Counted from the stretch's first letter, positions 20,685 through 30,849 are shown. The stretch is DNA of 64,000 nucleotides from Kangiella sp. HZ709 (GCF_009674675.1 NZ_WKJC01000002.1:62001-126000), one strand, 5' to 3'. The notes: generated by a model not told the origin, from the letters alone. Translations and numbers: made by a program.

Positions 20685-20693
20685 ATTCTAGCA
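20685..20693 (-). promoter_or_regulatory. candidate gyrA promoter (extended -10)
   Basis: On the minus strand TGC TAGAAT reads as a TGn-extended -10 box about 100 bp before gyrA. The -35 region is poor. A hairpin of seven pairs (one wobble, 20651-20672) would lie near the 5' end of the mRNA. Confidence 0.45.
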
Positions 20694-20820
20694 TATTTGG
20701 GCTTTTTGGGCGACCTTTAATCACTATTTTTGCTGTTTAGTAAGTCATTGTTTTACTGAGGATTGAGCTAGCCTCAGAAGGCAGTTTGGTGTATAAATAT
20801 TGGCCACAGATCACTCTTAA

Positions 20821-22137
20821 TTGCAATACATTTTGAATGCTATAGATAGCCAACAGCAAATCGTAGACTTACAGATAAATGCTAAGACAGTTATGCCTTT
20901 TGATCCAAATCAAAAGGAGCTTCTATTCAATCATTCTGTTTTGATTAATGATGGAACTATTGTCGATATCTTGTCGTCCGATCAAGTGGCGTCAAAATAC
21001 CAAGCGAAAACAGTAGTTGAACTTGGCCAGCATACTTTGTTGCCGAGTTTTAATAACCATTATTGCTCTATAGGCTTTAAAGCGTTTCATCATATTGGCA
21101 GCGACTTGCCCTTAAATTTACGAATTCAAAATAAAATCCAGCCATTAGAAACTAAGCACCTTAGTCCAGAGCTCGCTAGCATCAGTTCAGAATTAGGACT
21201 TGCCGATTTGTTTCGCGCGGGTTGTGCTCAATTTAGTAGCCAATATTCATACCCTAAACAAGCAATGGAGGTAGCGAATAAACACTCTGTAGAAGCTCTA
21301 ATTTATTATTCCATTGACGTTAGCGATGACCGTCAAACCTTCCAACATCAGCTAACCGAGTTTTTAAAACTACGGGATGAAACCAAGCATCGTCAAAATA
21401 TTGAATTAGGTTTATCGTTATCCAACCCAGAACTATTAACTAAAGACCAGTTGAATAGTTTTAGCGGTTTATACAATGAGTTAATGATAAAACTTTTAAT
21501 CTCATTAAACCCTTCGTTCCATCGCTCACATAAAAGTTTTAAAAGCAGTAAGGCCCGCTTTAAACTGCTAAAAGAACACCATTTATTGTCACCCGATTTA
21601 CATCTAATTGATGTATTTGGCTTGTCCAGACAGGAAGTATCTTTCTTATCAAAAAATAAAGTTAAATCTATTGTTTGCCCTTGCGCGCAGTTAATTCATG
21701 CCAATGCATTATCGCCTGTCGACTTCTTGCATAGCACTAATGCCAACCTATATATCGGCACAAACAATTATCTATCATCAAATTTAAACCCATTAAAAGA
21801 ATTACAGCTGTTGGCATGGCTAACCAAGCTAGAGTCACAAAACGCTCAGCTTTTCGATGCTAAGGCACTTTTGGGCTTTGCTGTACACAGCAACAATCTT
21901 GATACACCATTAACATCAGGTGCTATGAGCATAGGTGCTAAAGCTAATATCACAGCATTTGAACATGCCAATCAATACACTAATGATTATGATCCTTTTA
22001 CTCAAATAGTTTATACTGCCGAACAATCTAGAATCAGTCATTTGTGGGTTAACGGTATTGCTAAAGTGAAGGCATATCAGCTAACCGATATTGATGAGCA
22101 GTATTTAACTAAAACCCTAAGCAAATGGCTTAATTAA
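20821..22137 (+). CDS. amidohydrolase-family (TRZ/ATZ, MtaD-like) protein with lost metal ligands
   Basis: The 438-residue protein aligns throughout with the TRZ/ATZ amidohydrolases (5-methylthioadenosine/S-adenosylhomocysteine deaminase type) that normally stand beside ubiG. The metal site is gone. The expected NAHTHA reads NNHYCS; the beta-5 His reads LLISLN; the beta-6 His region reads LIDVFGL; HCP reads VCP; and GTDG reads GTNN. The frame is intact and the rest of the scaffold is kept, which suggests a pseudoenzyme. It starts with TTG at 20821; ubiG follows after 15 bp. Confidence 0.75.
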   Translation: MQYILNAIDSQQQIVDLQINAKTVMPFDPNQKELLFNHSVLINDGTIVDILSSDQVASKYQAKTVVELGQHTLLPSFNNHYCSIGFKAFHHIGSDLPLNLRIQNKIQPLETKHLSPELASISSELGLADLFRAGCAQFSSQYSYPKQAMEVANKHSVEALIYYSIDVSDDRQTFQHQLTEFLKLRDETKHRQNIELGLSLSNPELLTKDQLNSFSGLYNELMIKLLISLNPSFHRSHKSFKSSKARFKLLKEHHLLSPDLHLIDVFGLSRQEVSFLSKNKVKSIVCPCAQLIHANALSPVDFLHSTNANLYIGTNNYLSSNLNPLKELQLLAWLTKLESQNAQLFDAKALLGFAVHSNNLDTPLTSGAMSIGAKANITAFEHANQYTNDYDPFTQIVYTAEQSRISHLWVNGIAKVKAYQLTDIDEQYLTKTLSKWLN

Positions 22138-22152
22138 ATTTATGGCAACCTC

Positions 22153-22854
22153 ATGAGTCAAAACGTCGACCAACACGAAATCTCAAAATTTGAACAAATG
22201 GCTTCTCGCTGGTGGGATAAAGAAGGTGATTTCAAACCATTGCATGATATCAACCCTTTACGTCTTAACTTCATTCTTGACCATGCCAATGGTTTAGCCG
22301 GGAAGAAAGTTTTAGATATTGGTTGTGGTGGCGGAATCTTGACAGAATCAATGGCTAAGGAAGACGCTGAGGTCATAGGTATCGATATGGGAGAGATGCC
22401 TCTAGAAGTTGCTAAATTGCATCTACTAGAATCAAAATTGTCGGTAGATTATCAAAAGTCTACCGCTGAAGAGTTTGCAGAAAAACATGCCGGGCAATTT
22501 GATGTAGTCACTTGTTTAGAAATGCTTGAACATGTGCCAGATCCTGAGTCTATTATCAAAGCTTGTCATAAATTGGTTAAACCTGATGGCCATGTCTTCT
22601 TTTCAACCATTAATCGCAACCCAAAAAGTTTTTTATTTGCGATTGTCGGTGCGGAATATATTTTAAATATGCTGCCCAAAGGCACTCATGATTTCAAAAA
22701 GTTTATCCGCCCTTCAGAGCTAGAGTCTTGGGCAAGACCTAATGGTTTAAGCTTTAAGAATATGATTGGAATGCACTATAACCCTATCACCAAAAAATAT
22801 TGGTTGGGCGATAATGTGGATGTTAATTATATCGTCCATTGTCTGCCTGAATAG
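22153..22854 (+). CDS. ubiG: ubiquinone biosynthesis O-methyltransferase
   Basis: The 233-residue class-I SAM methyltransferase carries out both O-methylations in ubiquinone synthesis. The SAM loop is [16 protein letters not shown] near residue 56, with [13 protein letters not shown] and [14 protein letters not shown] downstream. The N-terminus [29 protein letters not shown] is diagnostic when split into its motifs ([10 protein letters not shown] and LHDINPLR). It lies 15 bp after the amidohydrolase gene and 10 bp before mupP. Confidence 0.97.
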   Translation: MSQNVDQHEISKFEQMASRWWDKEGDFKPLHDINPLRLNFILDHANGLAGKKVLDIGCGGGILTESMAKEDAEVIGIDMGEMPLEVAKLHLLESKLSVDYQKSTAEEFAEKHAGQFDVVTCLEMLEHVPDPESIIKACHKLVKPDGHVFFSTINRNPKSFLFAIVGAEYILNMLPKGTHDFKKFIRPSELESWARPNGLSFKNMIGMHYNPITKKYWLGDNVDVNYIVHCLPE

Positions 22855-22864
22855 TCCCAAGTAT

Positions 22865-23530
22865 ATGTTTAAGCATCAAGTTAAAGGGGTCTTTTTTGAT
22901 CTCGACGGAACGCTAGTTGATACCGCTCCTGATATGGCGTTGGCACTCAATTTGCAATTAGAACGCCATAATAAAAACCCATTGGATTACTCAGTTATTA
23001 GACCTTGGGTTTCTCATGGCGCTGCTGCACTTATTAAGTTAGGCTTTGGCGTTACTCCTGAACATCAAGAGTTTGAAGAATACCGTCTGGAATATCTAAA
23101 TGTTTACTCTGATAATTTAGCCATCAAAAGCCAACTCTTTCCGCATTTAAACGATCTACTTAACCAGTTCGATGCTAACGGTATTAAATGGGGTGTTGTA
23201 ACTAACAAGCCTGAATTTTTAGCCTTACCTTTATTAGAGCATTTAGGCTTATTGAAAAGAGCCGCCGCAGTAGTCTGTGGCGATACTGTGAAGCCGAGTA
23301 AACCAAGCCCTACACCACTCTTTTTAGCTTGCAAGCTTGCCAAACTTAGCTCAAATGAATGTATCTATGTTGGTGACGCTCAAAGAGATATCCAAGCAGC
23401 CAATTCAGCTGGCCAATACTCTGTTGCGGTTGAATATGGTTATATTACTGCTGATGATAAAGTTGCTGATTGGAATGCAGATTTAGTGCTCAATTCTAGT
23501 AAAGAATTATTAGACCTGTTTAAGTCGTAA
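22865..23530 (+). CDS. mupP: HAD phosphatase, MupP/Gph type
   Basis: The 221-residue HAD subfamily IA phosphatase has nucleophile motif FFDLDGTLVDTAPDM, motif II VVTNKP, and motif IV YVGDAQRDIQAA. Position between ubiG and yciK is that of MupP (N-acetylmuramate-6-phosphate phosphatase of cell-wall recycling) in Pseudomonas. Phosphoglycolate phosphatase is the alternative. The frame is open from 22766 inside ubiG, but ATG 22865 (MFKHQVKGVFFDLDG) gives the normal length. Confidence 0.85.
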   Translation: MFKHQVKGVFFDLDGTLVDTAPDMALALNLQLERHNKNPLDYSVIRPWVSHGAAALIKLGFGVTPEHQEFEEYRLEYLNVYSDNLAIKSQLFPHLNDLLNQFDANGIKWGVVTNKPEFLALPLLEHLGLLKRAAAVVCGDTVKPSKPSPTPLFLACKLAKLSSNECIYVGDAQRDIQAANSAGQYSVAVEYGYITADDKVADWNADLVLNSSKELLDLFKS

Positions 23531-23542
23531 TTCGTTTTTCTG

Positions 23543-25549
23543 TTATTGTAAGCGAAAATTTTTCTTAGCCCATAGCAAATTAAAACTTACACCATCGTTA
23601 TTTTCTGAATTCGTAGCAAATATTTTTGCCTTATGTCGACGAGCGATGAGTCTTGCCAAGTAAAGTCCAAGGCCTAAATTACTGGTTTTCCCGCTGGATG
23701 GAATTGCGTTATCTTTTTTCCGGTGAGACTCCATTAAGTTGAAGACCGTTTGTAATTTATCTTGTTCTATCATAGGACCATAATTAAATACCGATAACTG
23801 CAAACTGCTTTTATTCAGCTCCAAAGAAATAATAATGGTTTTTCTGTCATCACAAAAATCTACCGCATTAGAGATGATTTTATCTAGCATTTGAGCAAAC
23901 AAATCTTCCGTACCCCGTACTTTCACATCAACATCATCAAGATTAAGATTAAAGCTAATATCTGGCCAAGCATGACCATAAGAGGTAACTAGAGACTCTA
24001 ACAACTGACCCAGCACAAACCATTCAAGCTCTACCTTATCAATCGAGTCTTCTAATCGGTTGGCCTCACTTAAACGACTAAAACTTAAACTTAAACGCTC
24101 TAAACCAGTTCTAGCGTTATCAATTAGTTGCTGATCTCCTTCATCAAGGTCAGACAGAGCCAAATTATCAATCGAAGAACCTATGATGGCCAAAGGCGTT
24201 CTCAACTCATGGTTAAGGCGAGCTAGGAGTTTTTGTTGGTGCCCGCGACGTTGCTCGAGCCTTTGATTATAGTAAGCCATGTTTTCATACAGTTGACTTA
24301 TTTCATCATGACCATCTATTTCAATATTAGAAAAATCCACCGCATCTGCATCCGCTTCATTAGCTTGTTCTGTCAGATCATTGAGAACAGCAATTCTTTT
24401 TCTATATTTGGAAATTTGACTGATCACCATGCTTAAAATCAATAACCAAATAAGTACAGAAAAAGCCCACAGCCACCATTTGATAGTTCCAAGTAGCCGC
24501 TTTTCTTCTAACAAGGATGACTCAAGTATCACCAAGCCTGATTGCTCGCCATTGATTTGAAAAAACTTACCCGCCCGAGCATAAAAATCGATGCTTCCTT
24601 GATTAAAATCCTCTGAATGAGAACCGTTTTGATAAATAGATCGAGTGAAAGCATCATCAATCTTTTTAACTGAACGATAGCGATCATTTGTTGGCATAGT
24701 TGCTGCATTGATTGGAAACAAGTCGCCTACTTGATAAATAACCTGACCAGTTTGATTGGTAATGGTTAGTCGCTTTTGATTTAGTTCGTTAGCTAATAAC
24801 CAAGCATTATTTTTTTCACGTGCCAAAGGTAAATAAGAGAAATTAGTAAAGGTAAAAACTCCTTGGTATTTATCGTTATAATTTGAAAGCTCTTGGTTAT
24901 CGACATCGTATAAAACAGCATTAAGTTTATCCCCAACCAATAGCTTAGGTGCTCTAAATTCAACCACATAACCATTTTTAGTTTCTTGCCAGACAGCAAC
25001 AATAGAGTTAATGGGTTTTAAGCCGCTGCCAAACTCTCTTTGTACATTCATTCTTCCTGGAGCGACAGCCTGTAATAACCAATAGCCATACCCCAAGTCG
25101 AGTCTCAACGTATCCGAAGACTGCCCCTGGTTTTGATTATTGAGATAAATCACATGATTATCTTGAACTTCAATCAAGCCATACACAAACTGCTGATCTT
25201 CTATCAAGCGCATTTGTGAAGGATTAGTATCATTACGTGTCTGCAATAAATTATCTTGATAAGGAAACCATTCATCAGCAAAACCATCGACTAATATTGG
25301 CCCTTCTCTTTTAGCCACGACTACTTGCTTGGCATTTTTTTGCAGTGACATTTGTTCTGCAAAGTTACTATCTTCCTGAATTAGCTTTAACAATAATCCA
25401 TGATAACTATTGAGCAACTGTTTGTTTGTTTCGGTGTTGCTTATCTCAATTTGTTGTTGATAAATGTTAAGCGCATACCAGTTAGCAACAGGTATTAACA
25501 ATAACAGCAACAGTAAGAAGAAAACTTTCCAGCTGATCGCTAATTTCAT
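23543..25549 (-). CDS. membrane sensor histidine kinase of the PdsS (dedicated sortase system) type
   Basis: The 668-residue kinase has a first membrane helix at about 7-25, a large periplasmic region (about 26-350) with VDGFADEW resembling a CBM9-like sugar-binding domain, and a second helix near 362-385. A HAMP-like linker follows, then HisKA with the phospho-accepting His447 in NHELRTPLAIIG, and an ATPase domain with an N box (DKIISNAVDFCDD) and G box (GLGLYLARLIARRH). Architecture and motifs recall TIGR03785 kinases. Its ATG overlaps the regulator stop codon by 4 bases. Confidence 0.8.
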   Translation of the reverse strand: MKLAISWKVFFLLLLLLLIPVANWYALNIYQQQIEISNTETNKQLLNSYHGLLLKLIQEDSNFAEQMSLQKNAKQVVVAKREGPILVDGFADEWFPYQDNLLQTRNDTNPSQMRLIEDQQFVYGLIEVQDNHVIYLNNQNQGQSSDTLRLDLGYGYWLLQAVAPGRMNVQREFGSGLKPINSIVAVWQETKNGYVVEFRAPKLLVGDKLNAVLYDVDNQELSNYNDKYQGVFTFTNFSYLPLAREKNNAWLLANELNQKRLTITNQTGQVIYQVGDLFPINAATMPTNDRYRSVKKIDDAFTRSIYQNGSHSEDFNQGSIDFYARAGKFFQINGEQSGLVILESSLLEEKRLLGTIKWWLWAFSVLIWLLILSMVISQISKYRKRIAVLNDLTEQANEADADAVDFSNIEIDGHDEISQLYENMAYYNQRLEQRRGHQQKLLARLNHELRTPLAIIGSSIDNLALSDLDEGDQQLIDNARTGLERLSLSFSRLSEANRLEDSIDKVELEWFVLGQLLESLVTSYGHAWPDISFNLNLDDVDVKVRGTEDLFAQMLDKIISNAVDFCDDRKTIIISLELNKSSLQLSVFNYGPMIEQDKLQTVFNLMESHRKKDNAIPSSGKTSNLGLGLYLARLIARRHKAKIFATNSENNDGVSFNLLWAKKNFRLQ

Positions 25550-26241
25550 GCACGCAAATTCCAGCGATACCCCATACCATAGACAGTATCGATATGATCA
25601 AATTCTGCATCAATAGTTTGGAATTTTTGCCGGATCCGCTTTATATGGGAAGTAATGGTACTGTCATCAACTACCGCTTTGACTGCTTGCATCAATTGTT
25701 CGCGACTTTTAACATGACCAGGTTTTTGTGCTAAAGCACAAACAATCCAAAACTCAGTGACAGTTAAATCAACCAGTTGTTGCTGCCACTTAACAGCTAA
25801 GCGCTCGTTATCAATAGTTAAATCACCCGCTTTAATTGTCTCTTCAACCTGCTCTGTTTGTGTAAGAAGTTCCATACGGCGAAATAGCGCAGAAATTCTG
25901 GCAAGCAAATGCGGAATACTGATATCTTTCGTTAAGTAATCATCAGCACCCAAACGTAATCCTGAGATGATGTCAAAATCACTATCCAGTGCTGTTAAAA
26001 ATATAATAGGCAATTGAGTTGATTGGGTTCTTAACTTACGACAAACTTCAAATCCAGCTTCTGGCTCATCACCTAAACCAATGTCTAACAAGACCAGATC
26101 TGGTAATCGATTTTTAAAGCTGGTTAAGGCCGACGCTTTATCACCATAAACCATGACCTCATAGCCGGATTTTTTTAAAGCCAAACTGTAGTTTTGTTGT
26201 AATAATGGTTCGTCTTCCACCAGTGCTATGCGCTTTGCCAT
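25546..26241 (-). CDS. OmpR-type response regulator of the PdsR type
   Basis: The 231-residue regulator has a receiver domain with phosphorylation site Asp53 (LVLLDIGLGD), switch Thr in IIFLTALDSD, Lys in DDYLTKDIS, and a C-terminal winged-helix DNA-binding domain (DLTVTEFWIVCAL, DDSTITSHIKRIRQKF, DTVYGMGYRW). These segments closely resemble TIGR03787, the regulators of proteobacterial dedicated sortase systems. No sortase gene is present in this window. It forms an operon with the kinase and is divergent from yciK. Confidence 0.85.
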   Translation of the reverse strand: MAKRIALVEDEPLLQQNYSLALKKSGYEVMVYGDKASALTSFKNRLPDLVLLDIGLGDEPEAGFEVCRKLRTQSTQLPIIFLTALDSDFDIISGLRLGADDYLTKDISIPHLLARISALFRRMELLTQTEQVEETIKAGDLTIDNERLAVKWQQQLVDLTVTEFWIVCALAQKPGHVKSREQLMQAVKAVVDDSTITSHIKRIRQKFQTIDAEFDHIDTVYGMGYRWNLRA

Positions 26242-26342
26242 TGCTGTACCTTTTGTATTTTATGCTTGGGCGGGCTCTTATCTTGTTACTGAGCTACCAT
26301 TTAAGTAAAATACCTCTTTACTAAATTCCACTCAAGGATTCT

Positions 26343-27089
26343 ATGAAGAATTATACGGCAGAAGACCAGTTTCTTGCGAATAAAGTTATTTTAGTGACTG
26401 GCGCCACTGATGGTATTGGCAAACAGGCTGCATTAACCTATGCAGAATATGGTGCAACGGTTATTCTTTCAGGCAGAAACACTAAAAAGCTCGAAGCTGT
26501 TTATGATGAAATAGAATCGCTTGGCTATCCGCAACCGGCATTAGTACCGCTTAACCTTCAAAACTCTTCACCAGAACAATATTCGCAAGTTGCTGACGTG
26601 ATAGCGGCAGAATTTGGCCAGTTAGATGGTTTGTTACTTAATGCTAGTGATTTAGGCTTGCTAAGCCCTATTGAGCACTTTGATGAGGAAACTTGGTATC
26701 GAGTGATGCAAGTGAATGTGAATGCGACTTTTTTATTAACTAAGTATTGCTTGCCTCTTATACGAAAAGCTAACAAAGGCGCTATTGCAATGACTTCGTC
26801 TGGGGTTGGTCGTCAAGGAAGAGCTTATTGGGGTGCTTATGCAGTTTCAAAATTTGCAACAGAAGGCTTGATGCAAACCTTAGCTGACGAGTTAGAAAAA
26901 TCTGATATTATTGTAAACAGTATTAATCCTGGGGGCACTAGAACAAAAATGCGTGCGAATGCTTTTCCAGGAGAAGATCCAAACACATTGCCAACACCAA
27001 AAGATTTGATGCCAGCCTATTTATGGTTAATGGATATAGAAAATAATCGCCAAACTGGCCAAAGTATTGATGCTAGAGATTTCCTCTAA
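26343..27089 (+). CDS. yciK: YciK-like short-chain dehydrogenase/reductase
   Basis: The 248-residue SDR has the cofactor loop TGATDGIGKQAA, the structural LLLNASD in place of NNAG, catalytic Ser in AMTSSGVGRQGRAYWGAYAVSKFA with the YxxxK pair, and NPGGTRTKM. YciK belongs to the ubiG-mupP-yciK neighbourhood; its substrate is unknown. An AAGGA site precedes the ATG by 5 bases. The two-component genes separate it from mupP. Confidence 0.88.
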   Translation: MKNYTAEDQFLANKVILVTGATDGIGKQAALTYAEYGATVILSGRNTKKLEAVYDEIESLGYPQPALVPLNLQNSSPEQYSQVADVIAAEFGQLDGLLLNASDLGLLSPIEHFDEETWYRVMQVNVNATFLLTKYCLPLIRKANKGAIAMTSSGVGRQGRAYWGAYAVSKFATEGLMQTLADELEKSDIIVNSINPGGTRTKMRANAFPGEDPNTLPTPKDLMPAYLWLMDIENNRQTGQSIDARDFL

Positions 27090-27140
27090 ATAATTATTGT
27101 ATATAAATAAAACTCCAACTATATAACTTGGGATAAGCTA

Positions 27141-28667
27141 TTGACTAAAATTGAAAACGACGCTATTGAAACTAATAATGAAGTTCGGAATCACTATGCA
27201 GCTGTTGATTTAGGATCTAATAGTTTTCACATGGCCATCGCTAAACATGATGGCCAGTCTTTTCAAATCATTGGAAAAATCAAGGAAAAAGTTCAACTTG
27301 CTAGCGGTTTAGATGAAAATGATTATCTATCAGAAGAAGCAATCAAGCGTGGACTAGATTGCCTAGAACTATTTGCAGAAAGACTCAAAGGAATCCCTAA
27401 TCAACAAATCAAAATTGTTGCTACTTATACTTTAAGAAAAGCAAAAAATGCGCAAGACTTCATTAAAAAGGCTGAATCCATACTCTCTTCTCCCATTGAA
27501 ATTTTACCAGGAACAGAAGAAGCACGCCTAATTTATAATGGCGTATCTCATAACCATCCTGATATTAATCGGGCTTTAGTTATTGATATAGGTGGCGGTA
27601 GTACGGAAATAATTTTAGGCCAAAAATTTGAACATCAACAACTCGATAGCTTGTCCTTAGGTTGCGTAACTTACAAACGCTACTTTGCTGATCAACTGCT
27701 TAATGAAGAGAATTTTCAGCAAGCAATCTTAAATGCTTCTTTAGAAATATCCCCAACTGAACACCGATACAAGGCTATTCATTGGCAGCATTGCATTGGC
27801 TCATCTGGCAGTATCGAAGCTGTATATAAAGTAGTACAAGGATTTGGCTTCCAAGACACCCACTTAAAAAAGAAGCATTTATATTTCTTAAAAAGCAAGC
27901 TTATCGAAATCGGGCATATCGATAACATTAAGCTAGAGGGCTTAAGCTCTAGCCGTGTTAATACATTTGCTATGGGCCTAGCGATTTTGATTGCCTTGTT
28001 TGAAGAACTCAATATCGAAGAAATGTACATTTCTAATGCTTCATTAAGAGAAGGTATTTTACTTGAATTAGCCGATGAGCTTAAAGGGTTTGATAATCGT
28101 GACCTAACTGTTGCTAGTTTAATAAACCGCTTTAACATCGATGACAAATTTGGCATAGAAGTAAAAAGCACTGCACAGACTATATTTGACCAAGTTTCAG
28201 ACTTATGGGGTATCTATGATCCTCATTATAAGAACTTACTGGATTGGTCTTGCTTACTACACGAAGTTGGTTTATCTATCAGTTATAATAAGCTTCGTTA
28301 CCACAGTTCTCACATTATTCAATATGCCGATATGCCAGGCTTTAGTTTACAAACTCAAGAAACTTTAGCAGCAATCGTCCTAGCACAGCATAAAAAAATC
28401 TATCTAGAGAATTTTAAGAATAAGTATGAGCCTTACATGGATATATTGGCAATTACACAAATTTTGCGCATGTCGATACTATTTAATATTAAAAGAGACA
28501 ATATCAATATTTCTGATTTGGTATTTGTTGCAGAAAAAAATAATGAGCTTTTTATTAAGATACCTAAAGCTTGGAGCGACAGTCATCAACTAATTATTTT
28601 TGAATTAGAGAAAGAGCAAAAATATTGGGCATATCATAATTTAAAACTAAGCTGGCTAATCACATAA
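27141..28667 (+). CDS. ppx: Ppx/GppA exopolyphosphatase
   Basis: The 508-residue enzyme hydrolyses terminal phosphates of polyphosphate (or pppGpp). The ASKHA-fold N-terminus AAVDLGSNSFHMAIA, catalytic region EILPGTEEARLIYNGV and phosphate loop VIDIGGGSTEI are clear; a C-terminal HD-like region contains LLHEVG and YHSSHIIQYADMPGF. It starts with TTG 27141. It converges on ppk with 16 bp between the stop codons, so the synthetic and degradative enzymes of polyphosphate are paired head-on. Confidence 0.93.
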   Translation: MTKIENDAIETNNEVRNHYAAVDLGSNSFHMAIAKHDGQSFQIIGKIKEKVQLASGLDENDYLSEEAIKRGLDCLELFAERLKGIPNQQIKIVATYTLRKAKNAQDFIKKAESILSSPIEILPGTEEARLIYNGVSHNHPDINRALVIDIGGGSTEIILGQKFEHQQLDSLSLGCVTYKRYFADQLLNEENFQQAILNASLEISPTEHRYKAIHWQHCIGSSGSIEAVYKVVQGFGFQDTHLKKKHLYFLKSKLIEIGHIDNIKLEGLSSSRVNTFAMGLAILIALFEELNIEEMYISNASLREGILLELADELKGFDNRDLTVASLINRFNIDDKFGIEVKSTAQTIFDQVSDLWGIYDPHYKNLLDWSCLLHEVGLSISYNKLRYHSSHIIQYADMPGFSLQTQETLAAIVLAQHKKIYLENFKNKYEPYMDILAITQILRMSILFNIKRDNINISDLVFVAEKNNELFIKIPKAWSDSHQLIIFELEKEQKYWAYHNLKLSWLIT

Positions 28668-28683
28668 CTTATTGGCTAGCTAA

Positions 28684-30798
28684 CTATAAAGATAATTCAT
28701 ATAGCAATTGTTCTTGAACTTTACTATCACCTTCTTTGCTGGTTGAAAGCTCATAACTCCCATCACTCTGTAAGTTCCAGTTTTGTTTATTTGGTCTTAA
28801 CATAGCTTTAATATTATTAATAAGTTTACGCTTAGCCACGGGTTCTAAAATTGGGAATGCTACCTCTACTCTTCTATATAAATTTCGCTCCATAATATCT
28901 GCAGAGGAAGCAAAAACTAACTCATCACCATCATTGTAAAAAATATAAACCCTAGAGTGTTCTAAAAACCTACCAATTACCGACGACACGCTAATATTAT
29001 CAGAAACGCCCTTTATCCCTGGCTTCAAACAGCAAATACCCCTTACTAGCATTTTGATTTTAACGCCAGCCATAGAAGCTTTGTATAATTTTTTAATTAG
29101 CTCTTGATCCGTAACGGAATTTACTTTTATAAAAATTTCTGCCTTTTTTCCCTGCTCTGCATTTTCAATTTCGACATCAATTTGTTTAATTAACTTTTTA
29201 TGTAAACTAAATGGCGCATTCCATAATTTATTGAGTTTATATACTTTACCCATTCCGGTAAGTTGCTGAAAAACTTTATGCACATCTTCTCCAATTTCCT
29301 TATCAGATGTTAGCAAACTATAATCCGTATAGACTAAAGCATTCCTATGATGATAATTGCCAGTTCCTAAATGTACAAAGCGCATCAGTTTTTTCTTATC
29401 ACGTCGTATAACCAAGCTCATTTTGGCATGAGTTTTAAAACCTACCACACCATAAACTACTAATACTCCAGCTTCTTGTAACTTTTGAGCTAGTTCAATA
29501 TTATCCGCTTCATCAAACCTTGCCCTTAATTCCACAACGGCTGTTACTTCTTTACCCAAATGCGCTGCTTCAATCAGTGCTTCCACAATGTGAGAATCGC
29601 TGCCCGTTCGATAAAGTGTTTGTTTAATGGCTAATACATCAGGATCTAAAGCTGCTTGTTTTACAAACTCTATAACTGGCTTGAAGCTTTCGTAGGGATG
29701 GTTTAGCAATAAATCTTTTTCTTGTAAAACCTCTAATATTGGCCTACGCATTATCAATTCTTCTGGCACTTTAGGTGTAAAGCCTACGTACTTTAAATCA
29801 TCTCGCTCTATTAAATCAGGTAACGAAAACAAGCGGTTGAGATTAACTGGGCCATCTACCAGATAAAGTTCATCAGGCGTTAAATTGCATTTTTGAAGTA
29901 AAAAATTCCTTAGCTTGTTCGGACAAGCCTTTTCTATTTCCAGCCTCACGGCTGCACCAAAGTTTCTAGATTGGAGCTCACTTTTCAAGGCGATTGCTAA
30001 ATCTTCAACTTCTTGTTCATTAACCCACAAATCACTATCACGTGTTAAACGGAATTGATAACAACCATTGATGTCCATTCCTGGAAATAAATTATCTGCA
30101 AACTCTGAAACAATATTAGATAAATAGATAAATTCCGTTTGACCATTTTCCGATAATTCTTCAGGTAAAAGAATTAACCGGGGCAAGGAACGCGGCATGT
30201 GTAAAATCGCAAACTCTAAGTCTCTGCCAAAAGCGTCATTGCCATGAAGGTGCACTAAAAAGTGCAGTGACTTATTGACTAACCTTGGAAACGGATGTGC
30301 TAGATCTAAACTAATCGGCGTGATAACCGGGGTTATTTGTTGTTTAAAGTACTTATTAAGCCAAGCATATTGTTTCTTAGATAGTTCTGAAGGCTTCCGA
30401 ATATGTATGTTTTCGCTTTCTAACTGAGGAATTAAAATATTATTAAGAATTCGGTACTGCTCATCAACTAAACCATGCGCATAGTCTCTAATATTATTTA
30501 ACACTTGCTCTGGAGACTCACCGCTAAAACTAGGTTTGGTATCACCTCTTGCAATACGGTGACGCAAGCCAGCAACACGCACTTCAAAAAACTCATCCAA
30601 ATTATTACTGCAAATACAAAGAAATTTAACACGCTCTAAGAGCGGGATGGTTTCGTCTAATGACTGTTGTAACACTCGCCAGTTAAAAGAAAGCAAACTA
30701 ATTTCACGCTCAAAATAATTCTCTTGATGATCTAAATCAATCATTTGTTCTTGATTGGTATGCAAATCTTCAATATCCATGTCAGTGTTTCTTTTCAT
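28684..30798 (-). CDS. ppk1: polyphosphate kinase 1
   Basis: The 704-residue enzyme polymerises ATP gamma-phosphate into polyphosphate reversibly. The N-terminus YFEREISLLSFNWRVLQQ is diagnostic. The catalytic autophosphorylated His lies in VVGFKTHAKMSLVIRRD, and the second active-site segment is FVHLGTGNYHHRNALVYTDY. The C-terminal domain includes SVIGRFLEHSRVYIF. Length is normal. It lies convergent to ppx. Confidence 0.97.
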   Translation of the reverse strand: MKRNTDMDIEDLHTNQEQMIDLDHQENYFEREISLLSFNWRVLQQSLDETIPLLERVKFLCICSNNLDEFFEVRVAGLRHRIARGDTKPSFSGESPEQVLNNIRDYAHGLVDEQYRILNNILIPQLESENIHIRKPSELSKKQYAWLNKYFKQQITPVITPISLDLAHPFPRLVNKSLHFLVHLHGNDAFGRDLEFAILHMPRSLPRLILLPEELSENGQTEFIYLSNIVSEFADNLFPGMDINGCYQFRLTRDSDLWVNEQEVEDLAIALKSELQSRNFGAAVRLEIEKACPNKLRNFLLQKCNLTPDELYLVDGPVNLNRLFSLPDLIERDDLKYVGFTPKVPEELIMRRPILEVLQEKDLLLNHPYESFKPVIEFVKQAALDPDVLAIKQTLYRTGSDSHIVEALIEAAHLGKEVTAVVELRARFDEADNIELAQKLQEAGVLVVYGVVGFKTHAKMSLVIRRDKKKLMRFVHLGTGNYHHRNALVYTDYSLLTSDKEIGEDVHKVFQQLTGMGKVYKLNKLWNAPFSLHKKLIKQIDVEIENAEQGKKAEIFIKVNSVTDQELIKKLYKASMAGVKIKMLVRGICCLKPGIKGVSDNISVSSVIGRFLEHSRVYIFYNDGDELVFASSADIMERNLYRRVEVAFPILEPVAKRKLINNIKAMLRPNKQNWNLQSDGSYELSTSKEGDSKVQEQLLYELSL

Positions 30799-30849
30799 AA
30801 ATTTTTTGCGTAGATTGTTCTTACAATAAGCTAACTTTTGTATTGAGTA

